Part shown: piece after piece, positions 15,861 through 23,688 of the stretch | Position numbering within the stretch: the stretch's first letter is position 1 | Layout: every line of letters begins with the position of its first letter | IMG/VR virus record: IMGVR_UViG_3300028559_000077 | Coordinates: 1-42,243 of that record | Reading direction: 5' to 3' (one strand) | Origin: a virus | Length of the DNA stretch: 42,243 bases | The notes under the pieces: model-generated | Told to the model about the DNA's origin: nothing | Database searches by the model: none | The model's input: the letters and a program-made list of their open reading frames with translations, nothing else | Program-made: the position numbers and the translations under genes

Positions 15861-17600
15861 TTATCTATTCTTAAACCCATCAAATTTCAAAATTATTCTA
15901 CTTGACTTATTTATATTAGTAGATTTATTTTTAAAATTCTCATTAGTATCTTGTCCTTTGAATTCAATACCTTTAGTATCATACTCAACTGCCTTACCTT
16001 GTTCAAAAGATTCTACTTTATCTTTAAGATTATCAACAAACTCACGAGCCACTCTTTTCATAACATCTGTGTATTTATCAGTTTCATATGCAACCATCGT
16101 AGCATCTTTATTATACTTCAAGAATCCCCAACCTTGAATATTTGTAATAGAAGGGTGACCACCAGAGTTTCTAGTTATTAGTTCCCAAACTGATATTTTA
16201 TAAGATTTCAATATAGAAAATTGTTCAGTACTCAAATTATCATAAACTGTATTCATTGAATCTTTCAATTCCTGGTTATTTATATCCACAACTTTACCAT
16301 CTTTATAAGTACAATCACCGTAAAATGCCTCAAGATCTGAGTATTTAAATCCAACACCTACATAACCTGGTCCTTCTTCTTTTTGCATCTTTTTCCAGTC
16401 TTGAGATGTTTCAAACTCTTTCTTTATACAATCCAAAGAAACAAGAATCTTTGTTAATATTGGTTGATGTTTAGCAATAACCTCTTTTGCAATCTCACCT
16501 AAATTAATATCTTTAAGCTTCTTTTCTTTAAATGGATTACAACTTACTTGTATAAGGCCCATTGCCCATATTATACAAATAAAATTAGCATCTGGGAAGT
16601 TTTTAAATGGCACATATCTATCATATGAACCAGGTTGCATCATATTACCACCACCATATTGTATAATAATTTTGTGTTTATCATCATAATGAACACCTTT
16701 TCCAACCTTAGCACCTTTTACAGATGAAAGTAATTTATGCTTACTACTATTAGGATCAAATTCACTAACATCTCCTGTATCTGGATCTTCAATGAATCTA
16801 TAATTCTTCATTCTTTCAATATAATTAGTAAGGTTTTGCATAAGAACTTCTGGTTTAGCTAAAACACCAGCTCTATCCGACACACGAGCATTATTAATAT
16901 AATGTCTAATATTATTAAACATTGAATATAAAGATGGACTGCAATCTAAAACCATACATTCAAGAATATTTCTATTAATGTGATCTTTTTTACCATCCAT
17001 GCTTTTAATACTAATTCTTTTATTCTTATATGCTAATAATAATCTATTAACAACAAATCCCATCATAAATCTATTCTTCTCACCAGATAATTCTCTCTTA
17101 AATTTAAATATAGAATTTTGAACATCTTCAGGAGTTATATTATTTGCTATGAAATTAGCAGAGTCAACAGTTCTAATTAATTCAACATCACCTGGTGTAA
17201 ATACATCCGAGTAAGAAATCTCACCGGATATTATTTCAACATTTGAACGAGCTGGTTTGAAATAAGTTCCTTGTGTATCACCAGCACCTACTTGCTTATC
17301 GTGGTGGTCAGATTGTATTTTAAACATTGGTTTTCCGTGGGCAAAATCAACTAGAACTTTTAGTGTATCCGGGTTACCTTTTTTTATAGCAAATTCCATA
17401 GATCCATATTGTATAATATGAGCATCAACTGTTTCTATATCATAATAAGTCTTTAGAAATGACTTCATAGCCAAAGCCGAAGCAACTCCATCTAAATCTT
17501 TATGTAGCCATATTTCACAGGTTTTATACCCGGATATTATACTTTTTAGATTTCTCAATCCAACTTCTTCATTTAGGAAATGATTATAATTTTTTACCAT
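15861..17600 (-). CDS. DHH/DHHA1 phosphoesterase, possibly virion-packaged
   Basis: This 579-residue protein has the DHH signature set: HKDLDGVAS (D35, D37), VDFAHG (D85), SDHH (98-100) and VDSANF (D146). A C-terminal RNSGGHPSITN resembles the GGHP of DHHA1. These are the metal and substrate sites of RecJ, NrnA and related exonucleases and nanoRNases, which degrade DNA, short RNA or cyclic dinucleotides. A 300-residue insertion between the domains is unlike the roughly 320-residue NrnA. The N-terminus MVKNYNHFLNEEVG matches the shared capsid-targeting-like peptide. It heads the operon and has a TTAATATATA element upstream. Confidence 0.8.
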   Translation of the reverse strand: MVKNYNHFLNEEVGLRNLKSIISGYKTCEIWLHKDLDGVASALAMKSFLKTYYDIETVDAHIIQYGSMEFAIKKGNPDTLKVLVDFAHGKPMFKIQSDHHDKQVGAGDTQGTYFKPARSNVEIISGEISYSDVFTPGDVELIRTVDSANFIANNITPEDVQNSIFKFKRELSGEKNRFMMGFVVNRLLLAYKNKRISIKSMDGKKDHINRNILECMVLDCSPSLYSMFNNIRHYINNARVSDRAGVLAKPEVLMQNLTNYIERMKNYRFIEDPDTGDVSEFDPNSSKHKLLSSVKGAKVGKGVHYDDKHKIIIQYGGGNMMQPGSYDRYVPFKNFPDANFICIIWAMGLIQVSCNPFKEKKLKDINLGEIAKEVIAKHQPILTKILVSLDCIKKEFETSQDWKKMQKEEGPGYVGVGFKYSDLEAFYGDCTYKDGKVVDINNQELKDSMNTVYDNLSTEQFSILKSYKISVWELITRNSGGHPSITNIQGWGFLKYNKDATMVAYETDKYTDVMKRVAREFVDNLKDKVESFEQGKAVEYDTKGIEFKGQDTNENFKNKSTNINKSSRIILKFDGFKNR

Positions 17601-17652
17601 AAAGTTACATTAATTAATTTTTATCATAAAGTTATATATTAATTAATTTTTT
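17598..17652. repeat. Imperfect tandem repeat over a gene start
   Basis: Two copies of a roughly 26-base unit (CATAAAGTTA...TTAATTAATTTTT) start at 17598 and 17625. The minus-strand start codon lies in the first copy and the promoter-like element in the second. The duplication would place a second ATG in the leader, but that frame stops after five codons. Confidence 0.75.
17633..17642 (-). promoter_or_regulatory. TTAATATATA promoter-like element (minus strand)
   Basis: An exact copy 32 bases before the DHH gene start, within the tandem repeat. Confidence 0.55.
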
Positions 17653-17705
17653 TATAAATAATTAATATACCAACAGGGTCATTATGAAAATAATATATAT
17701 AGTGT

Positions 17706-18608
17706 ATGATAGTTAATATATGGAGACCAAAAACAAAATTTATAAATAATAAACAGATAGTAATATATTATTATTTGTGTAAAATAGAAGAGATATATAA
17801 AAAGGGATCAACTGGACTAAAGGTCATTTGGAAATGTGATAATTCAAAATGTAAATTTCCAAATAAATTACATTCTATATCAAGATATCATCTAAATATA
17901 AATAGATCCAAAAATATGCATGAAGATTTACAGATATGTAGATCATGTCAAACTTCAGGTGATAAAAATCCAAAATATGGAGACAATAGAACATGGTGTG
18001 AATTAATGGGATTGGAAAGATCAAAAAAAATGAAAAATATTTATAGAGAAAAATTTACAGGAAATAAAAATCCTTCAAAAAAAGATGAAGTTAAGATAAA
18101 AAAAAATCAAATAATTATAAATTTTAATAATTTATATGAATTTGCTAAAAATAAGGGGTTTAAATTAAATTTATTATTTGGAGAAAATAAAAATGCCAAA
18201 TTAAATTTGACATGTACCAATAATCACACATTTGATATTAATTATCACTCACTACATAGAGGACAAGGATGTAAGTTTTGCTATTATGAATCACTTAAAA
18301 TAGATTCTAAAGATATTGAGAAATTTGAAAAATACTCTAAAAAAATTAGATATTCGGTAAGAACTACTTTTAGAAAATATTCAGACTTAATAGATCCAGG
18401 TAATTTAAAAAATACAGATAAAGAAAACTATCATATAGATCATATATACTCTATATATGATGGATTTAAAAATAATATAGATCCAAATATTATTTCATCA
18501 TATATTAACTTAAAAGTTATTAAAAAGTCCGAAAACTTATCAAAAGGAAAAAGATCGGAAATGACTAAAGAAGAATTATTGGAAAGGTATTCAAAGATTT
18601 GTATATAA
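17706..18608 (+). CDS. HNH homing endonuclease, free-standing
   Basis: This 300-residue protein has a C-terminal HNH nuclease: YHIDHIYSIYDGF, then NLKVIKKSENLSKGK, about residues 245-285. In front are two Cys-containing treble-clef-like segments (KCDNSKC with CRSC, and CTNNHTF with CKFC) and a NUMOD3-like stretch (GDKNPKYGDNRTW, GNKNPSKKDE). It interrupts two minus-strand gene groups on the opposite strand and overlaps the end of the next minus gene by 18 bases, as expected for a mobile endonuclease gene. It is noticeably more AT-rich than its neighbours. The target is probably nearby in phages that lack it. Confidence 0.85.
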   Translation: MIVNIWRPKTKFINNKQIVIYYYLCKIEEIYKKGSTGLKVIWKCDNSKCKFPNKLHSISRYHLNINRSKNMHEDLQICRSCQTSGDKNPKYGDNRTWCELMGLERSKKMKNIYREKFTGNKNPSKKDEVKIKKNQIIINFNNLYEFAKNKGFKLNLLFGENKNAKLNLTCTNNHTFDINYHSLHRGQGCKFCYYESLKIDSKDIEKFEKYSKKIRYSVRTTFRKYSDLIDPGNLKNTDKENYHIDHIYSIYDGFKNNIDPNIISSYINLKVIKKSENLSKGKRSEMTKEELLERYSKICI

Positions 18609-18989
18609 TTTACTATTTTTTGTATATATTAAAAATATTATTGAATTAACCTCAACATAGACCTTAACCAATTCTAAATCATAATAGTCTAGTCTAGATA
18701 CTATTTCAGATTGTCTTTCTAAAAAATCATCCGAATTAATATATTGACTTAATTGATAAGGACTTGTTTTATCTAAAGATGTTAATCTAACTTGTATGTA
18801 TGGTTTGAATCCTAACTTTATATCTTGGTTAGTAACTTTAGTATCAAGTACATTAAATTGGTGTAATTTCTTACCAAATGTTACTATTATTTGAAAATCA
18901 TCAATGAAATCGCTAAATGTTTCTTTAATGTCATCTCTATTAACATTCCAAACTTCTTCCCTACCTTCAAAATATTTTAAGTAGTTCAT
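18591..18989 (-). CDS. Unknown protein paired with amidoligase
   Basis: This 132-residue protein opens MNYLKYFEGREEVW, a variant of the shared N-terminal peptide. It is alpha/beta with a beta-rich centre (PYIQVRLTSLDK) and a hydrophobic C-terminal strand. The start overlaps the amidoligase stop by ATGA, so the two are translationally coupled and their products may interact. No family recognised. Confidence 0.7.
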   Translation of the reverse strand: MNYLKYFEGREEVWNVNRDDIKETFSDFIDDFQIIVTFGKKLHQFNVLDTKVTNQDIKLGFKPYIQVRLTSLDKTSPYQLSQYINSDDFLERQSEIVSRLDYYDLELVKVYVEVNSIIFLIYTKNSKLYTNL

Positions 18990-20362
18990 TTTTTATATGT
19001 GTCTATAATTCCTTTTTTATCACCTTTACTTTCAGAATCAAATCTAGTATCAAAGAAGTTATCTTGACTATCAACAATTTTTGTTTCAGAAGAAATTGTT
19101 GCATATGGTCCTAATTCGCCACTTCTAAATACACCACCAGACATATCTCCATTTAAGAATCCACTCATAAAATAACAATCAACTAATGATGTAGTTTCTA
19201 CTCTACAGCTTAGAATCTTTGATGAACTAACATCAGAAGCTTCTATTTTAGATCTAGAAATTTGTGTCTTAGAAATCTCACATCCATAAAAATTACAATT
19301 TTCAAAAATACCATCTGATACAGTACAATTAACAAATTCGATATTTTTTATCGTCATTGTAGATTTAACTTGAGCATCAATTATCTCTAACTTTTGAGTC
19401 AAGGTGACATAATTCAAAATACAATCTTTTAAATTATCAGATGATTCAATTAGATCCCAAAGTTTTTCATAAATAGTGGTGAAGTAAGAACTAACAAGTT
19501 CATACATATTATTTTGATCTATTTGTATCTGTATAGTTGGATATTGAACAATAAAATTATCATATTTAGAAAAAGATTTAAATTTATCAATATTAGATTC
19601 TAAATATTTCTCTAAATTATTACAATCATTTTCATTAAATGAAGCATCAATTGAATTATAAGAATCTAGAATAAATCTATCGAGAAAATAAACTAAATTT
19701 CCAATAGACTTCTCATAGTCTTGACCACCAATATATCTATATTCTATTCTTTGAGTTTCTTTATTATTATTGATATTTAAAAAGTTAATACCATAGTACT
19801 TATCTTCTGGTAAGTGTAGAGAATTTCTTATAGAGTCAATTGGAATATTAAAGAAGTCATATCCTTTAAATGGTATTATACTTTTAACTGATTTGGCGTA
19901 TATGTTCCCCTTTCTTGAAGGATAAAATGAATAAATTTCTTCTTCATTTGTATTTAGAATTAATTTTAAAACATTTAGATCATTTAGATTTTTATCACCA
20001 AAAAATGATAAATTAAAATGTATTGAAGATTTCTCATTTGTATATCCATAATTTTCAATAAATTTTGAAATCTTAACTAAGAAAAACTTAGCATCATTAT
20101 ACTCCATAGGTCCAGTAACTAACTCAACCATGTTCGAACCACCTGATAAATCGGGTTCTATTTTAAAATTTTTATCATCTGGTGTAAAATCTGAATGATA
20201 ATGTCTAAACCCGTGAACTCTAACAGGTGATAATTCCTTATTTAACATCTCAAGAGTTTTATAAAATGATAGATCTTTCATATAGAATTCGAACTCAAAT
20301 CCCACTTTGGCTTGTCTCAAGACGCCATACTCATGTATAAATTTCTCTGAATATTTTCTCAT
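18986..20362 (-). CDS. Amidoligase-like enzyme fused to pentapeptide repeats
   Basis: This 458-residue protein matches the putative amidoligase family (glutamine-synthetase/COOH-NH2 ligase fold). VGFEFEFYM at about 21-29 and IEPDLSGGSNMVELVTGPM at about 68-86 provide the metal and carboxylate side chains, and SSIHFNLSF at about 115 the downstream His. Known relatives are predicted to form amide or peptide bonds. Residues about 340-430 are pentapeptide-like, with A/C/N-[FIS]-x-x-C/S-x repeats such as FENCNFYGCEISKTQISRSK, giving a beta-helix tail. The start MRKYSEKFIHEYG fits the capsid-targeting-like pattern. It is coupled to the 132-residue gene and driven by an adjacent promoter element. 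The substrate is unknown. Confidence 0.7.
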   Translation of the reverse strand: MRKYSEKFIHEYGVLRQAKVGFEFEFYMKDLSFYKTLEMLNKELSPVRVHGFRHYHSDFTPDDKNFKIEPDLSGGSNMVELVTGPMEYNDAKFFLVKISKFIENYGYTNEKSSIHFNLSFFGDKNLNDLNVLKLILNTNEEEIYSFYPSRKGNIYAKSVKSIIPFKGYDFFNIPIDSIRNSLHLPEDKYYGINFLNINNNKETQRIEYRYIGGQDYEKSIGNLVYFLDRFILDSYNSIDASFNENDCNNLEKYLESNIDKFKSFSKYDNFIVQYPTIQIQIDQNNMYELVSSYFTTIYEKLWDLIESSDNLKDCILNYVTLTQKLEIIDAQVKSTMTIKNIEFVNCTVSDGIFENCNFYGCEISKTQISRSKIEASDVSSSKILSCRVETTSLVDCYFMSGFLNGDMSGGVFRSGELGPYATISSETKIVDSQDNFFDTRFDSESKGDKKGIIDTYKK

Positions 20363-20366
20363 GTTG

Positions 20367-20376
20367 TATATATTAA
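20367..20376 (-). promoter_or_regulatory. TTAATATATA promoter-like element (minus strand)
   Basis: An exact copy four bases before the amidoligase ATG. Confidence 0.65.
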
Positions 20377-20492
20377 AATTTATGTGTTAATAATAAACCA
20401 ACACATCAAAAATACTTCTTTATTGCAATATAAATTTATTATGAAGCAATATGTGATAATATATATAACAAATATGAATTTAAAATTAATAT

Positions 20493-20909
20493 TTGTTTAT
20501 GGATATAGACATTAATAAGATGAATTTTTTTTGTGTCTATGTTCGAACTAGGAAGAAGTTTGATAAGTTTATCAAAGTGAATAAGATAAAGAACAAATAC
20601 ATAATCGATATTAAAAAGATTATCGAAGAAGAAGAAGCTAACTTCAGTATTGATAAAACGTATTTAAAAATACTTATATTCAATAAAATACAACAAGCAA
20701 TAGAAAGAAAAAAAGACATTTATTATATTCCGGATTTTGAATCCGAATTTTCTATTGAAAAATTATTAAATTTAAAAAAAATACTTGGAAGTAATAGTTT
20801 TAATGTGTTAGTATTTTATAACGAATTTAGAAAAAGCCAAGAAATTATAGATGATTTGTTTATGAATTTAAGTAAATTTAGTAATTCTCAGATAATAAGA
20901 GATTACTAA
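20493..20909 (+). CDS. Unknown small protein
   Basis: This 138-residue protein is Ile/Lys/Asn-rich, with alternating strands and helices (FFCVYVRTRKKFDKF; DIYYIPDF; FNVLVFYNEF). The layout resembles a small alpha/beta nucleotide-binding or kinase-like core, but no P-loop is present. A second in-frame ATG follows shortly (residue 3, and MNFF at residue 10). It starts downstream of AT-rich promoter-like sequence and ends 35 bases before the large baseplate gene. Function unknown. Confidence 0.65.
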   Translation: MFMDIDINKMNFFCVYVRTRKKFDKFIKVNKIKNKYIIDIKKIIEEEEANFSIDKTYLKILIFNKIQQAIERKKDIYYIPDFESEFSIEKLLNLKKILGSNSFNVLVFYNEFRKSQEIIDDLFMNLSKFSNSQIIRDY

Positions 20910-20944
20910 TAATTAAATATATAAAATAAATAAATATATTTGTA

Positions 20945-23131
20945 ATGAGTAGATATACGGCGTCACCATTCGGAATTGTTCCAGAATATACTGCAGATTT
21001 AAGGAATTTCAGATATAAACCGCCTGGCCCAGGAATGACGGGTACACAATCATCAATACCACAAGAGTCAATATTTTCATCTTCACATACTATTGATAGG
21101 GAGAATGGTAAAAATGACCAGCTTCCAATTAATTACAGTCCAAAATTACACGAAGATGAAGGATACGATTTAACTACTACTAATATTATAGAACGACTTT
21201 CAGAAAAGGGTAATGAATCGCTGAGATTAAAATATGCTGATTTTGCATATTGTAGAGACTTTGGAGTTTATCCAAACAATAGATTAGTTATATGTAGAAA
21301 ATTTGGTGGTCCAGTTAGTGATGATTTGACCGCAACTGGTGTTCCGGCCTTAGCTACAGTAGTAAGTTGGTTCGATGAGACATCACTTCCAGTTGCAATT
21401 GATTTCGGAATTGATTGGACGGATGCTGAGGGTAGTTTTAGAGGTGTTCTAAACAATATGGGTAAAGATATAGGTCTAAGTAAAATTGGTATCGAACTTG
21501 GTGATGTTGCCACTAAAGGATTTAACTTTATGCCGCTACCTGGTATTTTCGAACCATTTACTAAGAAAATTATCAATTCTATTTTTGGACCTAATACTGT
21601 AAATGAAAGAACCGTTTCCGGTGCTCCAAATCTAATTAAAGAAGCTAAACAAAGAAAATTGATTGCAGATGATCAGACTGGATCAGGTCTTATCGGTAAG
21701 ATTACCGTTAGTGTTAAGTGTTCTTGGGAACAGAAATTTATAATGGGTCAAGATCCAACTCATGTCTATTTTGATCTACTTAGAACTATACTCCACTTCG
21801 GTGGTGAAGACGGAACTTTTTATGCTGGTGGTAATACAACAGCAATTGTAAAAAGATTTTTAGATATTTTGAAAGACCCTGCTAAGTTTATACAAGATAT
21901 ATTAGCAGGGATTCAGGCGGCAATAGGAAAGCTTCTGGCTGATGTTGAAAAATTTATAACTAAATTTTTTGACGATACAAAGATAGCGGATAATACGGCT
22001 AAGGAGTACACGGATGACGAAGACGGACGAAAAGCAAAAAAGGCGGATGAAGATGCGAAAAAACTTAGAGAAACAGAAAAAAGGAATTTCGATAACGCAG
22101 GTATAGAAAACAATAAAAGAGAAGCAAAGTCTTATTTGGGTAATTTACTTAAAATCGGAACTTCCGGTATAGGAGATAAATATAAACACGTTTTATTGGG
22201 AATATCAAGTGCACTTACAGGAGCTCCATCAACACCTTGGCATGTCACAATTGGCAATCCATTGAAACCTATATTTTCTTGTGGGGATTTATGGGCCAGT
22301 AGTATAAAATTAACACTCGGACCTACTTTGGCATTCAATGATCTACCATCAACTATAGATATTGAATTCACACTTACTAGTGGTAGAACTTATGGAATCG
22401 GAGAGATATTTAGAAAACTGACAACAGGTGATGTAAGAATAACGAGTAAATCCGCACCATCTTTCTATAATGACGAGGGAGTAATTGAAGAAGTTAAACC
22501 TCAAGGTAGCGGATCTCCTACTACTGATAACAAAGATGAACAAATAACAGATGGTTCACAACCTTACGAAATTAACTCAAAATCAAAAGTCGATTCAGTT
22601 AATGCTGTTGGTCCAGTTTCAACTAATTCTGCTCAAGTTAATCCGGATACTAACTCTAGTCCTATTATTCAGACACCTATACAATCAGGTGCACAAGGAG
22701 GTGCACAATCGGGTGTACAAGGAGTTGCACAAGGAGTACAAGGAGCTGCACAAGGTACACAAGGAAGCACATTCGCAGAGCGTGTTGAAAAAACGAAAAA
22801 AGAAGAAGCTGAGGAGAATAGATTGAATGGAATAACTACACCGGTTGAGGAACCAGCACAAACATGGGTGCCTGGTAAATCACAAGGTGGCGGATCTAGA
22901 AATCAACAGAATATTCGAATTTCGTATAGTGTTGTGAATGGTACTTCTCCGGGTACTTTTATAGCAAAATGGGATCTTGCAGATACTGTATATACGGGAC
23001 TTTTCGCAAGGACAGGAGGACAGGGTGAGGCAACATTTAATACTGTATCAGAAGCTATAGAAGCAGGTACTAAAAATCGCGATTCAGAATTTCTTAAGGC
23101 CTTAGCAAATAATGGACTGACACCTATTTAA
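20945..23131 (+). CDS. Large baseplate structural protein
   Basis: This 728-residue protein opens the main baseplate cluster. Landmarks are FAYCRDFGVYPNNRLVICRK at about 100, SVKCSWEQKFIMGQDPTHVY followed by LRTILHFGG near 260-285, a charged helical stretch at 340-390, and VTIGNPLKPIF...TLGPTLAF near 430-450. The Gln/Gly/Ala repeats at about 575-610 form a flexible linker to a C-terminal small domain of about 75 residues. Size and position parallel the 733-residue protein at 4466, and both may be tube-initiator or hub components. No catalytic motif. The 3' end is partly duplicated just downstream. Confidence 0.65.
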   Translation: MSRYTASPFGIVPEYTADLRNFRYKPPGPGMTGTQSSIPQESIFSSSHTIDRENGKNDQLPINYSPKLHEDEGYDLTTTNIIERLSEKGNESLRLKYADFAYCRDFGVYPNNRLVICRKFGGPVSDDLTATGVPALATVVSWFDETSLPVAIDFGIDWTDAEGSFRGVLNNMGKDIGLSKIGIELGDVATKGFNFMPLPGIFEPFTKKIINSIFGPNTVNERTVSGAPNLIKEAKQRKLIADDQTGSGLIGKITVSVKCSWEQKFIMGQDPTHVYFDLLRTILHFGGEDGTFYAGGNTTAIVKRFLDILKDPAKFIQDILAGIQAAIGKLLADVEKFITKFFDDTKIADNTAKEYTDDEDGRKAKKADEDAKKLRETEKRNFDNAGIENNKREAKSYLGNLLKIGTSGIGDKYKHVLLGISSALTGAPSTPWHVTIGNPLKPIFSCGDLWASSIKLTLGPTLAFNDLPSTIDIEFTLTSGRTYGIGEIFRKLTTGDVRITSKSAPSFYNDEGVIEEVKPQGSGSPTTDNKDEQITDGSQPYEINSKSKVDSVNAVGPVSTNSAQVNPDTNSSPIIQTPIQSGAQGGAQSGVQGVAQGVQGAAQGTQGSTFAERVEKTKKEEAEENRLNGITTPVEEPAQTWVPGKSQGGGSRNQQNIRISYSVVNGTSPGTFIAKWDLADTVYTGLFARTGGQGEATFNTVSEAIEAGTKNRDSEFLKALANNGLTPI

Positions 23132-23190
23132 CACTAGTGGTGAGATGGGATTCAGTATTATTAGCCTAGTAAATAATGGACTGACAAAAA
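23083..23190 (+). repeat. Imperfect duplication of a gene's 3' end
   Basis: AAATAATGGACTGACA occurs at 23107-23122 inside the baseplate gene and again at 23171-23186 in the following gap, with similar flanks (GATTCAG before, ATTTAA after). The unit is about 64 bases, so the second copy is out of frame and non-coding. It is a decaying tandem duplication. Confidence 0.75.
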
Positions 23191-23203
23191 TTTAATAATA
23201 AAA

Positions 23204-23674
23204 ATGGAATTATATGATATAGATAATTTAGTAAAGAATGATGAAAGTGGTGATTTCTATGATCTTTTTCAAATTTTTTTCAAAAATAATAATGATGTTA
23301 ACTTCAAATTATATACAGTCCAGAGAGGAGAAGAAATGCGAATGGATTTAGTCTCACAATCAATATATAATGATACTAAATATGTAGATTTTTTGTGCAA
23401 TTTAAATAGAATTTTAAATCCTTTAAATATTAAAATAGGTGATATTATGCTTTATGTAGATGTGACTAATATTGAAGTGTTCCGAGTAAAACCAGTAACA
23501 AAAACCATACAACAAGCAATTGCTAAATCCAATAGAGGCACTCAACAAGATAAATCTCGTCAAGACTATATTGAAAATAATTTATCTTTACCACCAAATG
23601 TTCTCGAAAGACCATCAGAACAGGTATTGATAAAAGGATCTGTTATCAGGTTAGGAAACGGACTATTTGAATAA
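23204..23674 (+). CDS. gp53-like baseplate wedge subunit with LysM-like fold
   Basis: This 156-residue protein has the gp53/LysM-type signature: YTVQRGEEMRMDLVSQSIY, then LNRILNPLNIKIGDIMLYV. In T4, gp53 joins the wedges around the hub and carries a LysM-derived fold. The length is close to T4 gp53 (196 residues) but shorter. The C-terminus (NVLERPSEQVLIKGSVIRL) is beta-rich. It lies between the large baseplate gene and the hub gene, with 14 bases to the latter, which supports a baseplate role. Confidence 0.7.
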   Translation: MELYDIDNLVKNDESGDFYDLFQIFFKNNNDVNFKLYTVQRGEEMRMDLVSQSIYNDTKYVDFLCNLNRILNPLNIKIGDIMLYVDVTNIEVFRVKPVTKTIQQAIAKSNRGTQQDKSRQDYIENNLSLPPNVLERPSEQVLIKGSVIRLGNGLFE

Positions 23675-23688
23675 ATGTAATAAATATT

